Of a DNA stretch of 64,000 nt, positions 52,347 to 59,754 are shown piece by piece. Origin of the DNA: Chryseobacterium sp. MYb264 (GTDB lineage Bacteria > Bacteroidota > Bacteroidia > Flavobacteriales > Weeksellaceae). The notes under the pieces are model-generated. The model had not been told where the DNA came from. It was given only the letters and a program-made list of their open reading frames with translations, and searched no databases. A program made the translations under genes and the position numbers. The stretch spans positions 2,294,001-2,358,000 of the forward strand of contig NZ_CP142422.1 in assembly GCF_035974275.1 (NCBI RefSeq). Reading direction: 5' to 3'. Position 1 is the first letter of the stretch. Every line of letters starts with the position of its first letter.

Positions 52347-53891
52347 ATGTCGGAAAAAATATTATGGATTGATGATGAAATAGATTTACTTAAACCTCAT
52401 ATCGTATTCCTAGAGAAAAAAGGGTATCACGTAACCCCTGTTAATAACGTAAACGAGGCTTTAGAGCTTATGGATTCAGAAAAATTCGCATTGACACTTA
52501 TCGATGAGAATATGCCGGGAATTTCGGGACTTGAAGCAATCCCGATGATCAAGGATAAGGATAATTCGCTGAAAATCGTTATGGTTACGAAAAGCGAGGA
52601 AGAGCATATCATGGAGGAAGCTATTGGTTCCCAGATCGCAGATTATATCCTGAAGCCTGTAAATCCGAATCAGATTTTATTATCATTAAAGAAAAACCTT
52701 CAGCAAGATAATCTCGTAGAGCAGAAAACCATATTACAGTACCAGCAGGAATTTAGAAAACTCTCGATGGAGCTCTCTTATCTACGAACGTATCAGGAAT
52801 GGGCTGAATATTATAAGAAAATAGTAAATTGGGAAATAAAATTTGACAAGGTAGCCGATAGTGAATTTGCCGACCTTCTCCAAAGCCAGAAGGAAGAAGC
52901 GAATATTCAGTTTGCCAAATTTATAGAGAACAATTATGAAGAGTGGCTGCACCATCACGATAAACCTCTGATGAGCCATACCCTTTTCAAAGAAAAGGTA
53001 AAACCTGAGGTGGAGAAAGACAAGGTTCTCCTGTTGATGATCGACAACCTAAGGTATGATCAGTGGAAAGTAATTGAACCTTTATTTACCAAATATTACC
53101 GAAAATCGTCTGAAGATTACTATTACAGTATACTACCAACGGCAACCCAGTATGCCAGAAACTCTTTTTTCGCAGGTTTAATGCCTTCTGAAATCGAAAA
53201 GCGCTTTCCGGATAAATGGTTCAATGATAATGAAGAAGGAAACAAAAATGAATTCGAGCGTGATTTCCTGGAAGATCAAATGAAACGAATTGGTTTAAGT
53301 TCAAAATCAATGAAGTATTTAAAAGTTTTGAATGCTGATTTTGAAAGAAAAATATACGACGATTTTAATCAGCATAAAAATAATGATCTTTTGGTAATTG
53401 TGTACAACTTTATCGATATTCTGTCTCACGCGAAAACAGATAATCATATTGTTGACCAGTTGATTCGTGATGACAAGACCTTCAGATCTCTGACATTGAA
53501 CTGGTTTGAGAATTCATCTTTATTAAAAATCATTAAAACGGCTGCGGAAAGCGGCTTTAAACTGGTGATTACAACCGACCACGGCACCGTATATGTAAAA
53601 AAACCAAGTAAAGTGGTAGGTGACAGAGAGACCTCTACCAATATCCGATACAAAACAGGTAAAAGCTTAACGTATGATGACCGCGATGTATGGGCAGTAA
53701 CAAACCCTGAAAAATTATTTTTACCTAAAGGAAATTTAAGTTCAAAATATATCTTCGCCAAGAACAATACTTTTTTAGCTTATCCTAAGAACTATAATCA
53801 CTTCGTGAATTATTATAAAGAGACCTATCAACATGGAGGAATTTCACTGGAAGAGTGTATTATTCCGATCAGTATATTAGAACCCAAATAG
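52347..53891 (+). CDS. porX: PorX, response regulator with PglZ domain controlling T9SS
   Basis: 514 residues. Receiver domain 1-~120 with DDEID at 9-13, phospho-acceptor Asp 53 (LIDENMPGISG) and Lys in YILKPVNP. A helical linker (~125-210) is followed by a PglZ alkaline-phosphatase-like domain (~215-510: VLLLMIDNLRYDQW, LPTATQYARNSFFAGLMP, VITTDHGTV with metal ligands). PorX in Porphyromonas and Flavobacterium acts with PorY and SigP to control type IX secretion, and its PglZ domain cleaves cyclic and linear oligonucleotides. porY is not in the window. Confidence 0.95.
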   Translation: MSEKILWIDDEIDLLKPHIVFLEKKGYHVTPVNNVNEALELMDSEKFALTLIDENMPGISGLEAIPMIKDKDNSLKIVMVTKSEEEHIMEEAIGSQIADYILKPVNPNQILLSLKKNLQQDNLVEQKTILQYQQEFRKLSMELSYLRTYQEWAEYYKKIVNWEIKFDKVADSEFADLLQSQKEEANIQFAKFIENNYEEWLHHHDKPLMSHTLFKEKVKPEVEKDKVLLLMIDNLRYDQWKVIEPLFTKYYRKSSEDYYYSILPTATQYARNSFFAGLMPSEIEKRFPDKWFNDNEEGNKNEFERDFLEDQMKRIGLSSKSMKYLKVLNADFERKIYDDFNQHKNNDLLVIVYNFIDILSHAKTDNHIVDQLIRDDKTFRSLTLNWFENSSLLKIIKTAAESGFKLVITTDHGTVYVKKPSKVVGDRETSTNIRYKTGKSLTYDDRDVWAVTNPEKLFLPKGNLSSKYIFAKNNTFLAYPKNYNHFVNYYKETYQHGGISLEECIIPISILEPK

Positions 53892-53961
53892 TTTTTTCAT
53901 AGTTTATTCCATTTTGGGTTGAGCCGGAAAAGACCGAGAGGGTTTTTTCCGGCTGTTTTTT

Positions 53962-53969
53962 TTTATTTT
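53962..53969 (+). promoter_or_regulatory. -7 element TATTTTTG for xth
   Basis: A TATTTTTG match lies just upstream of the ATG at 53976, inside GTTTTTTTTTATTTTTGAAG. The T-run after the CCGGAAAAGACCGAGAGGG / TTTTTTCCGG inverted repeat may also terminate porX. Confidence 0.4.
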
Positions 53970-53975
53970 TGAAGC

Positions 53976-54740
53976 ATGAGATTAATTACCTATAATGTAA
54001 ACGGCATAAGAGCTGCTTTTACAAAAGATTTTTTAGGCTGGCTTACAACTGCAGATCCTGATGTGATCTGTATTCAGGAGAGCAAAGCCGGAACCGACCA
54101 GATTGATATCGAAAGTCTTGAAAATCTGGGATATTACAGTTACTGGCATTCGGCAAAGAGAAAAGGCTACAGCGGCGTAGGAATTGCGTCTAAAATAAAG
54201 CCTAATCATGTGGAATATGGTTGCGGTATAGAGAGCTACGATAATGAAGGAAGAATCATTCGTGCGGATTTCGACGGATTCTCTGCAATTTCAGTATATG
54301 TTCCTTCTGCTTCAAATATCGAAAGGCTGGATTTCAAAATGCAGTTTTGCCACGATTTTCTCGCTTATATTAAAGAATTAAAAAAGACCATTCCTCATTT
54401 AATTATTTCAGGGGATTTTAACATCTGTCATCAAGCGATTGATATTCACAATCCGATCGGCTTAAAGAATGTTTCAGGGTTTTTACCGATGGAGAGGGAA
54501 TGGATGACCGATTTTATTAATGAATGTGAATTAATTGATTCTTTCAGATTTTTTAATAATGAACCGGATAATTACACCTGGTGGAGCTACAGACAAAATT
54601 CCCGGGAAAGAAATAAAGGATGGAGATTAGATTATAACTTTACCAGTTATGCTTTAAAAGATAAGCTTTCGAGGGCCGTTATTCTAAAAGAAGCGGTGCA
54701 TTCCGACCATTGTCCTGCCTTAGTAGAATTAGACCTTTAA
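53976..54740 (+). CDS. xth: Exodeoxyribonuclease III (AP endonuclease)
   Basis: 254 residues. EEP-fold motifs: TYNVNGIRAAF, ICIQESKA (metal Glu), SGVGIASKIKP, LIISGDFNICHQAID (Asp and Asn), LIDSFRF, YTWWSYRQNSRERNKGWRLDY and the C-terminal SDHCPALVELD. It cleaves DNA at abasic sites and degrades 3' ends in base-excision repair. Transcribed alone, after porX. Confidence 0.96.
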   Translation: MRLITYNVNGIRAAFTKDFLGWLTTADPDVICIQESKAGTDQIDIESLENLGYYSYWHSAKRKGYSGVGIASKIKPNHVEYGCGIESYDNEGRIIRADFDGFSAISVYVPSASNIERLDFKMQFCHDFLAYIKELKKTIPHLIISGDFNICHQAIDIHNPIGLKNVSGFLPMEREWMTDFINECELIDSFRFFNNEPDNYTWWSYRQNSRERNKGWRLDYNFTSYALKDKLSRAVILKEAVHSDHCPALVELDL

Positions 54741-54780
54741 AGGATCAGTTTCAAAACTTGGGGAGAAATTGTTTAGATGT
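54741..54780 (+). repeat. TCAAAACTTGGGGGAATTGTTTAG-type repeat, copy 1
   Basis: TCAGTTTCAAAACTTGGGG with AAATTGTTTAGATGT. It is present in reverse at 57805-57845. Confidence 0.55.
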
Positions 54781-54855
54781 ATTTTTTTGCCACGAATGCA
54801 CGAATATTTTTATTTCCTACAGATATGACGGATTTTCACAGATGCTGCTGTCTCT

Positions 54856-54935
54856 GTTGGCTTTTCGCAAAGACGCAAAGACATTTTTTAATACTCTATG
54901 TTTTTAAGGCGCAAGGATTTTATCTTCGATAAAAT
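54856..54935 (+). repeat. 80-bp intergenic repeat (TTTTCGCAAAG...GATAAAAT), copy 2
   Basis: It aligns over its full length with 12646-12725; both end in a TTTTATC / GATAAAA hairpin. Confidence 0.65.
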
Positions 54936-55200
54936 GGAGGGCTGAAAAATAATCGCCACGAATGCACGAATATTTTTATTTCCCACGGATCGCAAAGATT
55001 TTCACAGATGATATCGTTGATTTTCTTTGCTTCACCCTTCCGGTCTTTTTATCAATAGAACGGCTAGGTCAGACTTAAAAACGGGAGTTGTCAAAAAACT
55101 TGGCGGGGCTTCGTGTTCAATATGTAAAGTGTAAGGAAAAGAATCTGCATCATCTGCAAAATCTGCGAGAGCAAAAAATCTCACCTTATAGTATCTAAAC

Positions 55201-55233
55201 TCTTTTGCCTAGTCCCCAAATTTTGTACTTGAT
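55201..55233 (+). repeat. Left inverted repeat flanking the RlpA gene
   Basis: TTTTGCCTAGTCCCCAAATT, then TTGTACTTGATC. It is followed by a second, direct copy of CCCAACTTTTGTATTTGATC. The reverse complement of 55970-56004 matches it (GCTCAGTCCCCAATTTTT). Tandem end repeats of this kind occur at IS21-type element ends. Confidence 0.5.
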
Positions 55234-55270
55234 CCCAACTTTTGTATTTGATCCCCTTTAAAACAAAGCA

Positions 55271-55298
55271 AAAAGCCAACTTCTCAGTTGGCTTTTTT
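55271..55298 (-). terminator. Terminator of the RlpA gene
   Basis: 12-bp perfect stem AAAAAGCCAACT / AGTTGGCTTTTT, loop TCTC. Confidence 0.88.
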
Positions 55299-55316
55299 AA
55301 TTTAAAATCATAAATT

Positions 55317-55688
55317 TTAATCGACAATTTCATATTCTACCGGAATGGTACCGTGATCGATATTTCCGATTTCATCGAACGCGGCTTTAGACATATCTAA
55401 AGCTCTTGCAGAATGGTAAGGCCCTCTATCATTAATCTTCACAATTACCTCTTTACCATTATTCAGGTTAGTAACTTTTACATTAGTCCCGAATGGAAGC
55501 GTTCTGTTAGCTGCAGTAAATTTTGAGTTATCAAAAATTTCTCCGCTGGCTGTTTTTCTACCATTAAACTTATCGTGGTAGAACGATGCATAACTTGTTT
55601 TTTTCGCATCTATGGCATTATTCTTGAAAGAATAGATACCAAAGGTTGAAATCATCATTATGATTACGAGAATGAATCTTTTCATCAT
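55317..55688 (-). CDS. RlpA-like double-psi beta-barrel protein
   Basis: 123 residues with a signal or anchor sequence (MMKRFILVIIMMISTFGIYSF). Residues ~33-123 are an RlpA DPBB domain: SYASFYHDKFNGRKTASGEI, AANRTLPFGTNVKVTNL, VIVKINDRGPY and RALDMSKAAFDEIG. RlpA proteins bind or cleave peptidoglycan lacking stem peptides; the catalytic Asp of lytic members fits INDRGP, but activity here is unproven. It lacks the SPOR domain of larger RlpA proteins. Flanked by inverted repeats and, upstream, a cluster of GTTAA motifs. Confidence 0.9.
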   Translation of the reverse strand: MMKRFILVIIMMISTFGIYSFKNNAIDAKKTSYASFYHDKFNGRKTASGEIFDNSKFTAANRTLPFGTNVKVTNLNNGKEVIVKINDRGPYHSARALDMSKAAFDEIGNIDHGTIPVEYEIVD

Positions 55689-56158
55689 TTTGAACTTTTA
55701 TTGGTTTTGACTTGGCAAATGTATCAGTAAAGTTCTAATGAGCCTATTCCATTTGTTAAAATATGTTAACGAAAAATCAATTCTGTGTTAACTACATCTG
55801 TAACTGCCTATTAATAGGGGATTTAAACGACATTGTTAAAAAACGTTAAAATACAGCTTAAAAAGTTAATAAAATTAACTAATTAAAACATAATTTAAAT
55901 TTTTTAATTTTAAAAACACTTGATTATCAAGTAAATAAATATTTTAAGAATATTTATCCACATATTAAAGTTCCAAGCGTAAAAATTGGGGACTGAGCAA
56001 AAAGTTTAGATCGTTTGAAAGTTAAAATAGGAATTTGATTTTTACTTCCCAGGGATTTCCACAGATGATACTGTTGATCTAATGTCAAGCATTTAAAAAG
56101 CTTAAAAAAATCTGAGCCTAAATTTTAATGTCAATCTTTTGTTCTAGCAGATTATGTA
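55689..56158. other. Upstream region of the RlpA gene with a GTTAA cluster
   Basis: At 55753-55882 there are at least six GTTAA/TTAAC motifs (TTGTTAAAATATGTTAACG, GTGTTAAC, TTGTTAAAAAACGTTAAA, GTTAATAAAATTAAC), which could be protein-binding sites. The right inverted repeat (55970-56004) and a CCCAGGGATTTCCACAGATG remnant follow. No gene is seen. Confidence 0.45.
55970..56004 (-). repeat. Right inverted repeat flanking the RlpA gene
   Basis: GTAAAAATTGGGGACTGAGC on the plus strand is the reverse complement, with a few mismatches, of the repeat at 55201-55233. Confidence 0.5.
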
Positions 56159-57625
56159 GTCGCTCCTTAAAAAGCTGTTTTTTGACTTTGAAAATTATAT
56201 TTGCCTAAAAAGATTCGGAGAACAAGTTCGAGCCAAAGAAGAATTTGTTGTTTGATTTGATTCAATCTCATCTTCAAATTGTATCCAATCCCTGCTAATA
56301 ATGCATTATTAATATCTCCAGCCACTCCTTTCAGGAAGTTTAATCCTAAGGAGTGGTTTCTTTTTAAATGAGAGATACAAGGTTCTATGGCTGCTCTTGC
56401 CCGGAATCTTAATCTGGCTACTTGTTGCCCATATTTTGTTTTTTCTTTTTTTGCGGGAAGCAAAATTGCTGTTCCTTCCACTTCTTTGATTCCTTTAAAT
56501 CCTCTGTCTGTAGTGGCTTTCGTAGGTCTTGTTCCGCCAACGGATTTTCTTACCCTCTCACTCTGTGCCAATGATTCTTCAAGAGTTTTACTATCGTGAG
56601 GATTGCCAGAAAATCTCTTTACCGAGCTGATGATCCCTGTTTTCCGACCTCTTACTACTGCTACTTTTGTCCCAAACTCGTATGCTTTTCCCGATTTTCC
56701 TTTCGCAATACACGCAACTTGTGGCTCGTGAAGACTGTAAATTTTATCTTTCGTGGTACGTTCTTGGGTGAGTGCTTTAAGGTAAATTTTAAAAACGTCT
56801 TCGTAGCCTTTCAAAACATCTTTAGGAAGTTTTCTTTCCAATTCCCGAAGAACTCTTTTACCAATCGTCCTGAGCTTTTTCCTCGCCATTTTTGCCTTCT
56901 TCTGTCTTCTGGGATGATGTCCAAAAAAAGCGTCCCGCAATAATTGTTTGCTCACTCTTCTGTAGCTTTGTCTTTGTACAACGCTCTCTTTTTCTGCTAT
57001 TTTTCTACAATTGTCGATTACTTTTTTTGCTAATTTGGCATCGGTAGGAAAGGTAATGTTCTTCTCCTGAACCGTCGTATCTACCTGAACTTCATCTTCT
57101 GTTTTGGCTTTGGGATGGAGAGAAACGCTTTGTCCCAAAAGAAATTCCAAACCCTTATCTCCAATTCTTTTTCTGAAGTGTACAAAATTGCTCGGATCGA
57201 AAGGCTGCTCTGTCTGGAAAAAGGTTTCTCCGGTAAAATATTGCCAATACGCATTCTCAATCCATCTCTCTATTACACTTTCATCACTTTCTTTAAACAT
57301 TTCCTTGAGCAAAAGCATTCCTGCTATTTTACGGATAGCAATAGAAGGTCTTCCGTTTTCTGAAAATAATTTCTCAAACTCTGACTCCATTTTATCCCAG
57401 GAAATCTCCCCAGCTAATTTTACCACCGGATGCTCCATATTAATAAGCTCCGTAAGCCTGGTCTTGAATAAATTCTGCTGTAAATCCTCTCTTATTTTGC
57501 CTAACATTTTGCCACTTTTTATATCCTAAAAATACAATTTATTGCAATTTTTTACAACGATTTTTTACGAAATATAAGTGCATAAAACTGATAATCAAAA
57601 TATTACTTGGTTTTTAAGGAATGAC
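56159..57625 (-). mobile_element. Complete IS5-like insertion sequence (1467 bp)
   Basis: Ends GTCGCTCCTTAAAAA (left) and TTTTTAAGGAATGAC (right) are imperfect inverted repeats differing at two positions. The element is flanked by TATGTA on both sides (56153-56158 and 57626-57631), a likely 6-bp target duplication. It contains one transposase gene on the minus strand. Only one copy is in the window. Confidence 0.85.
56167..57507 (-). CDS. IS5-family transposase (DDE type)
   Basis: 446 residues. N-terminal DUF772 domain (~35-125: SENGRPSIAIRKIAGMLLLK, ENAYWQYFTGE, DPSNFVHFRKRIG). DDE core from ~140: VQVDTTVQEKNITFPTDAKL (first Asp), KATTDRGFKG (second Asp), RARAAIEPCISHLKRNHSLG (Glu). No frameshift is seen, so it is probably functional. 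Its terminal repeats differ from those of the MITEs, so it is not their obvious mobiliser. Confidence 0.93.
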   Translation of the reverse strand: MLGKIREDLQQNLFKTRLTELINMEHPVVKLAGEISWDKMESEFEKLFSENGRPSIAIRKIAGMLLLKEMFKESDESVIERWIENAYWQYFTGETFFQTEQPFDPSNFVHFRKRIGDKGLEFLLGQSVSLHPKAKTEDEVQVDTTVQEKNITFPTDAKLAKKVIDNCRKIAEKESVVQRQSYRRVSKQLLRDAFFGHHPRRQKKAKMARKKLRTIGKRVLRELERKLPKDVLKGYEDVFKIYLKALTQERTTKDKIYSLHEPQVACIAKGKSGKAYEFGTKVAVVRGRKTGIISSVKRFSGNPHDSKTLEESLAQSERVRKSVGGTRPTKATTDRGFKGIKEVEGTAILLPAKKEKTKYGQQVARLRFRARAAIEPCISHLKRNHSLGLNFLKGVAGDINNALLAGIGYNLKMRLNQIKQQILLWLELVLRIFLGKYNFQSQKTAF

Positions 57626-57804
57626 TATGTAGATACCGCCGATTGATTTTTATTAAACCTAAAATATTGAACATTAAGTCCACTGAGTTTTTTTAACAAG
57701 TATCCGTTTTAAATGTCCCCAGGCTGCTCTTTTGATGAAAGACCACTAAGATTAAGCAAAAAAATATCAGCAGTATATGAAAACCCTGGTATCTGTGGGA
57801 AATA

Positions 57805-57845
57805 AAACACCTAAACAATTCCCCCAAAGTTTTGAGATTGAACCC
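57805..57845 (-). repeat. TCAAAACTTGGGGGAATTGTTTAG-type repeat, copy 2
   Basis: The minus strand reads TCAATCTCAAAACTTTGGGG, then GAATTGTTTAGGTGT. It matches 54741-54780 in opposite orientation. Confidence 0.55.
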
Positions 57846-57871
57846 AAATAAGTCTATCCTATTGTATAAAA

Positions 57872-57906
57872 ACAAAAAACCAATGAAAAATTTCATTGGT
57901 TTTTTG
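57872..57906 (-). terminator. Terminator of the small surface-protein genes
   Basis: Long stem AAAAAACCAATGAAA / TTTCATTGGTTTTTT. Confidence 0.88.
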
Positions 57907-57928
57907 TTTTTATTTGATTTAAATATTA

Positions 57929-58654
57929 CTATTTCAAATATTCTAATACATAATCATACGTTCCTGTAGGATATACTACAGACATACTAGGAGAACCAGT
58001 AACAGCCGCACCACTAGTAGTATCATAAGAATATAACTCTCTTGCATACACCGTATTTGTGCCAGCCTTATAGATGGTAATACCATACATCGAAGTAATA
58101 CCAGCTGGAGCAGGAATTGTCACAGCAGTACTACCTGCAGTTGTAGTGAAAGTTCCTTTAATCCCATAAATCTGAGCGTTGTTTACCATTCTGTTAGTAA
58201 CTGTTTCTGTGGTTAAGATATTCTCTTTAGCACCATTACCTACGATCGGTCTCCATGTACCACCATTCACTGTAGTTGATTTATTATCATAGTACCAAAA
58301 ACCTGCGAACAAAGATTGAGATGTAGCACCTATGCCAGCAACGCCAGAAGTAGCAGTATTATAAACGATCATACCATCAAAACGAGTAGGATAATTATTT
58401 GGAATACCTACACCACCAGGACCAGCAGGGTTAAAAGCAGTAAAAGTAGTAAGATCCACTCTAGGAAATATTAAACCTTTACCGACATTAGTGGTTGGGT
58501 TCGTACTCGTATTTGAAGATGCATCAATAAATGCAGAACTATTAGCAATTGAAGGGTTTGCCGAAGTATTTACAATTCTTACTTGAGCAAAAGAGTAGCT
58601 TACACCAGCTGTCATTAGTATAACAGCCAAAAATTTATTTGTGAAATTTTTCAT
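57929..58654 (-). CDS. Small exported surface protein, unknown function
   Basis: 241 residues, signal peptide MKNFTNKFLAVILMTAGVSYSFAQ. The N-terminal module (VRIVNTSANPSIANSSAFID, GKGLIFPRVDLTTFTAF, FDGMIVYNTATSG, FAGFWYYDN) follows the same plan as the genes at 58681 and 2835: a short repeat, an LxxPR segment, then an IVYNTxxxxxxxGFYYY segment. The C-terminal half (TVTIPAPAGITSMYGITIYK) is an uncharacterised beta-rich domain. It lies 26 bp after its neighbour, probably in one operon. Confidence 0.8.
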   Translation of the reverse strand: MKNFTNKFLAVILMTAGVSYSFAQVRIVNTSANPSIANSSAFIDASSNTSTNPTTNVGKGLIFPRVDLTTFTAFNPAGPGGVGIPNNYPTRFDGMIVYNTATSGVAGIGATSQSLFAGFWYYDNKSTTVNGGTWRPIVGNGAKENILTTETVTNRMVNNAQIYGIKGTFTTTAGSTAVTIPAPAGITSMYGITIYKAGTNTVYARELYSYDTTSGAAVTGSPSMSVVYPTGTYDYVLEYLK

Positions 58655-58680
58655 AATTGAATTTTTAAAATGTTATACAA

Positions 58681-59349
58681 TTAGTAACCAGATAAATATG
58701 ACCATGATCCTGCACCAGTACCTCCTAAATAAATTAATATTGTAGCTTGCTGAGTCGGAATAGATGTATTTGCTGTTTCTCTAGGAGCAGGTATAATATC
58801 TATTGTTTGATCACCGCTGTTTGAAATATACAATCTTTTTCCTACAGGTATACCCGTTGTAGGCAATGTAACAGTCTGGCCTGTAATACTAACATTAAAC
58901 AGAATAATATCTTCTGTAGTTGGAACTACATAGCTTGCTGTCTGAACTGCTGAAACAACTAAAGCAGGGTTTACAGGTGTTCCCCCTCCAAACGGTCTCC
59001 AAACATTATTACCTGCCGTACCATCATAGTAGTGAAATCCTGGAGCTGTAACATTAACTGTCTTTCCTGTTCCTGTACCTCCTAAACCAGTAACAAAAAC
59101 CAATGCACCATTCTGAGTACTCGGAGTACCGGCTGTGCCGTCTACATAAGCGGCATTCTTAGCTTCTAATTGAGCTCTTGTCATACGAGGGACTAGTAAC
59201 GCATCGGGTCTGGTAGCGTCAGCAGTGTTGGCTGCCACATCTAAAGTAGCTGCAGGCGTGGTAGTATTAATACCAACTCGTCCTTGCTGCGCGTTGGAAA
59301 ACGCTGCGAAACAAACAAGCATTGTTGCTGTGAATAAAAATTTTTTCAT
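58681..59349 (-). CDS. Small exported surface protein with GINTxxP module
   Basis: 222 residues, signal peptide MKKFLFTATMLVCFAAFSNAQ. RVGINTTTPAATLDVAANT, RPDALLVPRMTRAQLEAK and ALVFVTG...GFHYYDG align with the N-terminal module of the 624-residue FISUMP protein at 2835-4709. The C-terminal part (YVVPTTEDIILFN, GKRLYISNSGDQTIDII) looks like a small beta domain of the type found in phage tail fibres. First gene of a two-gene unit; function unknown. Confidence 0.82.
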   Translation of the reverse strand: MKKFLFTATMLVCFAAFSNAQQGRVGINTTTPAATLDVAANTADATRPDALLVPRMTRAQLEAKNAAYVDGTAGTPSTQNGALVFVTGLGGTGTGKTVNVTAPGFHYYDGTAGNNVWRPFGGGTPVNPALVVSAVQTASYVVPTTEDIILFNVSITGQTVTLPTTGIPVGKRLYISNSGDQTIDIIPAPRETANTSIPTQQATILIYLGGTGAGSWSYLSGY

Positions 59350-59754
59350 AAGTTTTTAAAGATTTTAATTACATTTTTTTCACCAATAATTTTTTATACC
59401 ATGAAATCTATCGATTCCAACTTGTGCTTACTTTAAAAATCAAAATCCTAAATACGTCAAATCAAAAACCATTCCGCTTCTGATTTTCGACATTGTTAAT
59501 CCTTTAATTTTCAACAAATAGCATGTACAAAAAACTATTCTTGTTGCAAATTTATGATTTAATTTTTTAATTTCATTATGATCTTTTAAAAAAATTATAA
59601 AAAATACTAAAATCAAAAATTAAAAATCTGAATACCAGTCAATTAAAATCATACCAATCTAATGATATGATGTATTAAGTTTTATTAATACGATACTCAG
59701 CGTAGAAAAACGTTAGTAATTTTCTATAGGTTGTGATATAAAAAAAGCAAATAC
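59350..59754. other. AT-rich intergenic region, nothing recognised
   Basis: 405 bp of strongly AT-rich DNA that should contain the promoter of the surface-protein pair and the 3' end signals of rimO. No repeat, hairpin or ORF stands out. Confidence 0.5.

Larger units (their letters stand above)
54741..55316. other. Repeat-filled intergenic region
   Basis: Contents in order: a TCAAAACTTGGGG module (54741-54780), two CACGAATGCACGAATATTTTTATTTCC units (54790-54817 and 54957-54984), the 80-bp GCAAAG repeat (54856-54935), an AATCTGCATCATCTGC repeat (55141-55170), an inverted-repeat end (55201-55233) and a terminator (55271-55298). No gene is seen. Confidence 0.6.
57626..57928. other. Intergenic region between the IS and the surface-protein genes
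   Basis: It contains one TATGTA target repeat, the reverse copy of the TCAAAACTT...TTTAG module (57805-57845) and a terminator (57872-57906). A 67-codon frame here shows no coding character. Confidence 0.55.

Noticed and set aside
54710..54907. 65-codon plus-strand ORF overlapping the end of xth
   Set aside because: Most of it is made of dispersed intergenic repeats.
54741..55316. CRISPR-like repeats in the gap after xth
   Set aside because: The repeated units are few, irregularly spaced and also occur singly elsewhere; there are no cas genes.
56159..57625. The IS5-like element as the source of the MITE transposase
   Set aside because: Its ends (GTCRYTCCTTAAAAA) do not match the MITE ends (GAGSCTGTTTAAA), and its flanking duplication differs.
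57693..57896. 67-codon minus-strand ORF between the IS and the surface proteins
   Set aside because: It covers repeat and terminator sequence; no coding character.
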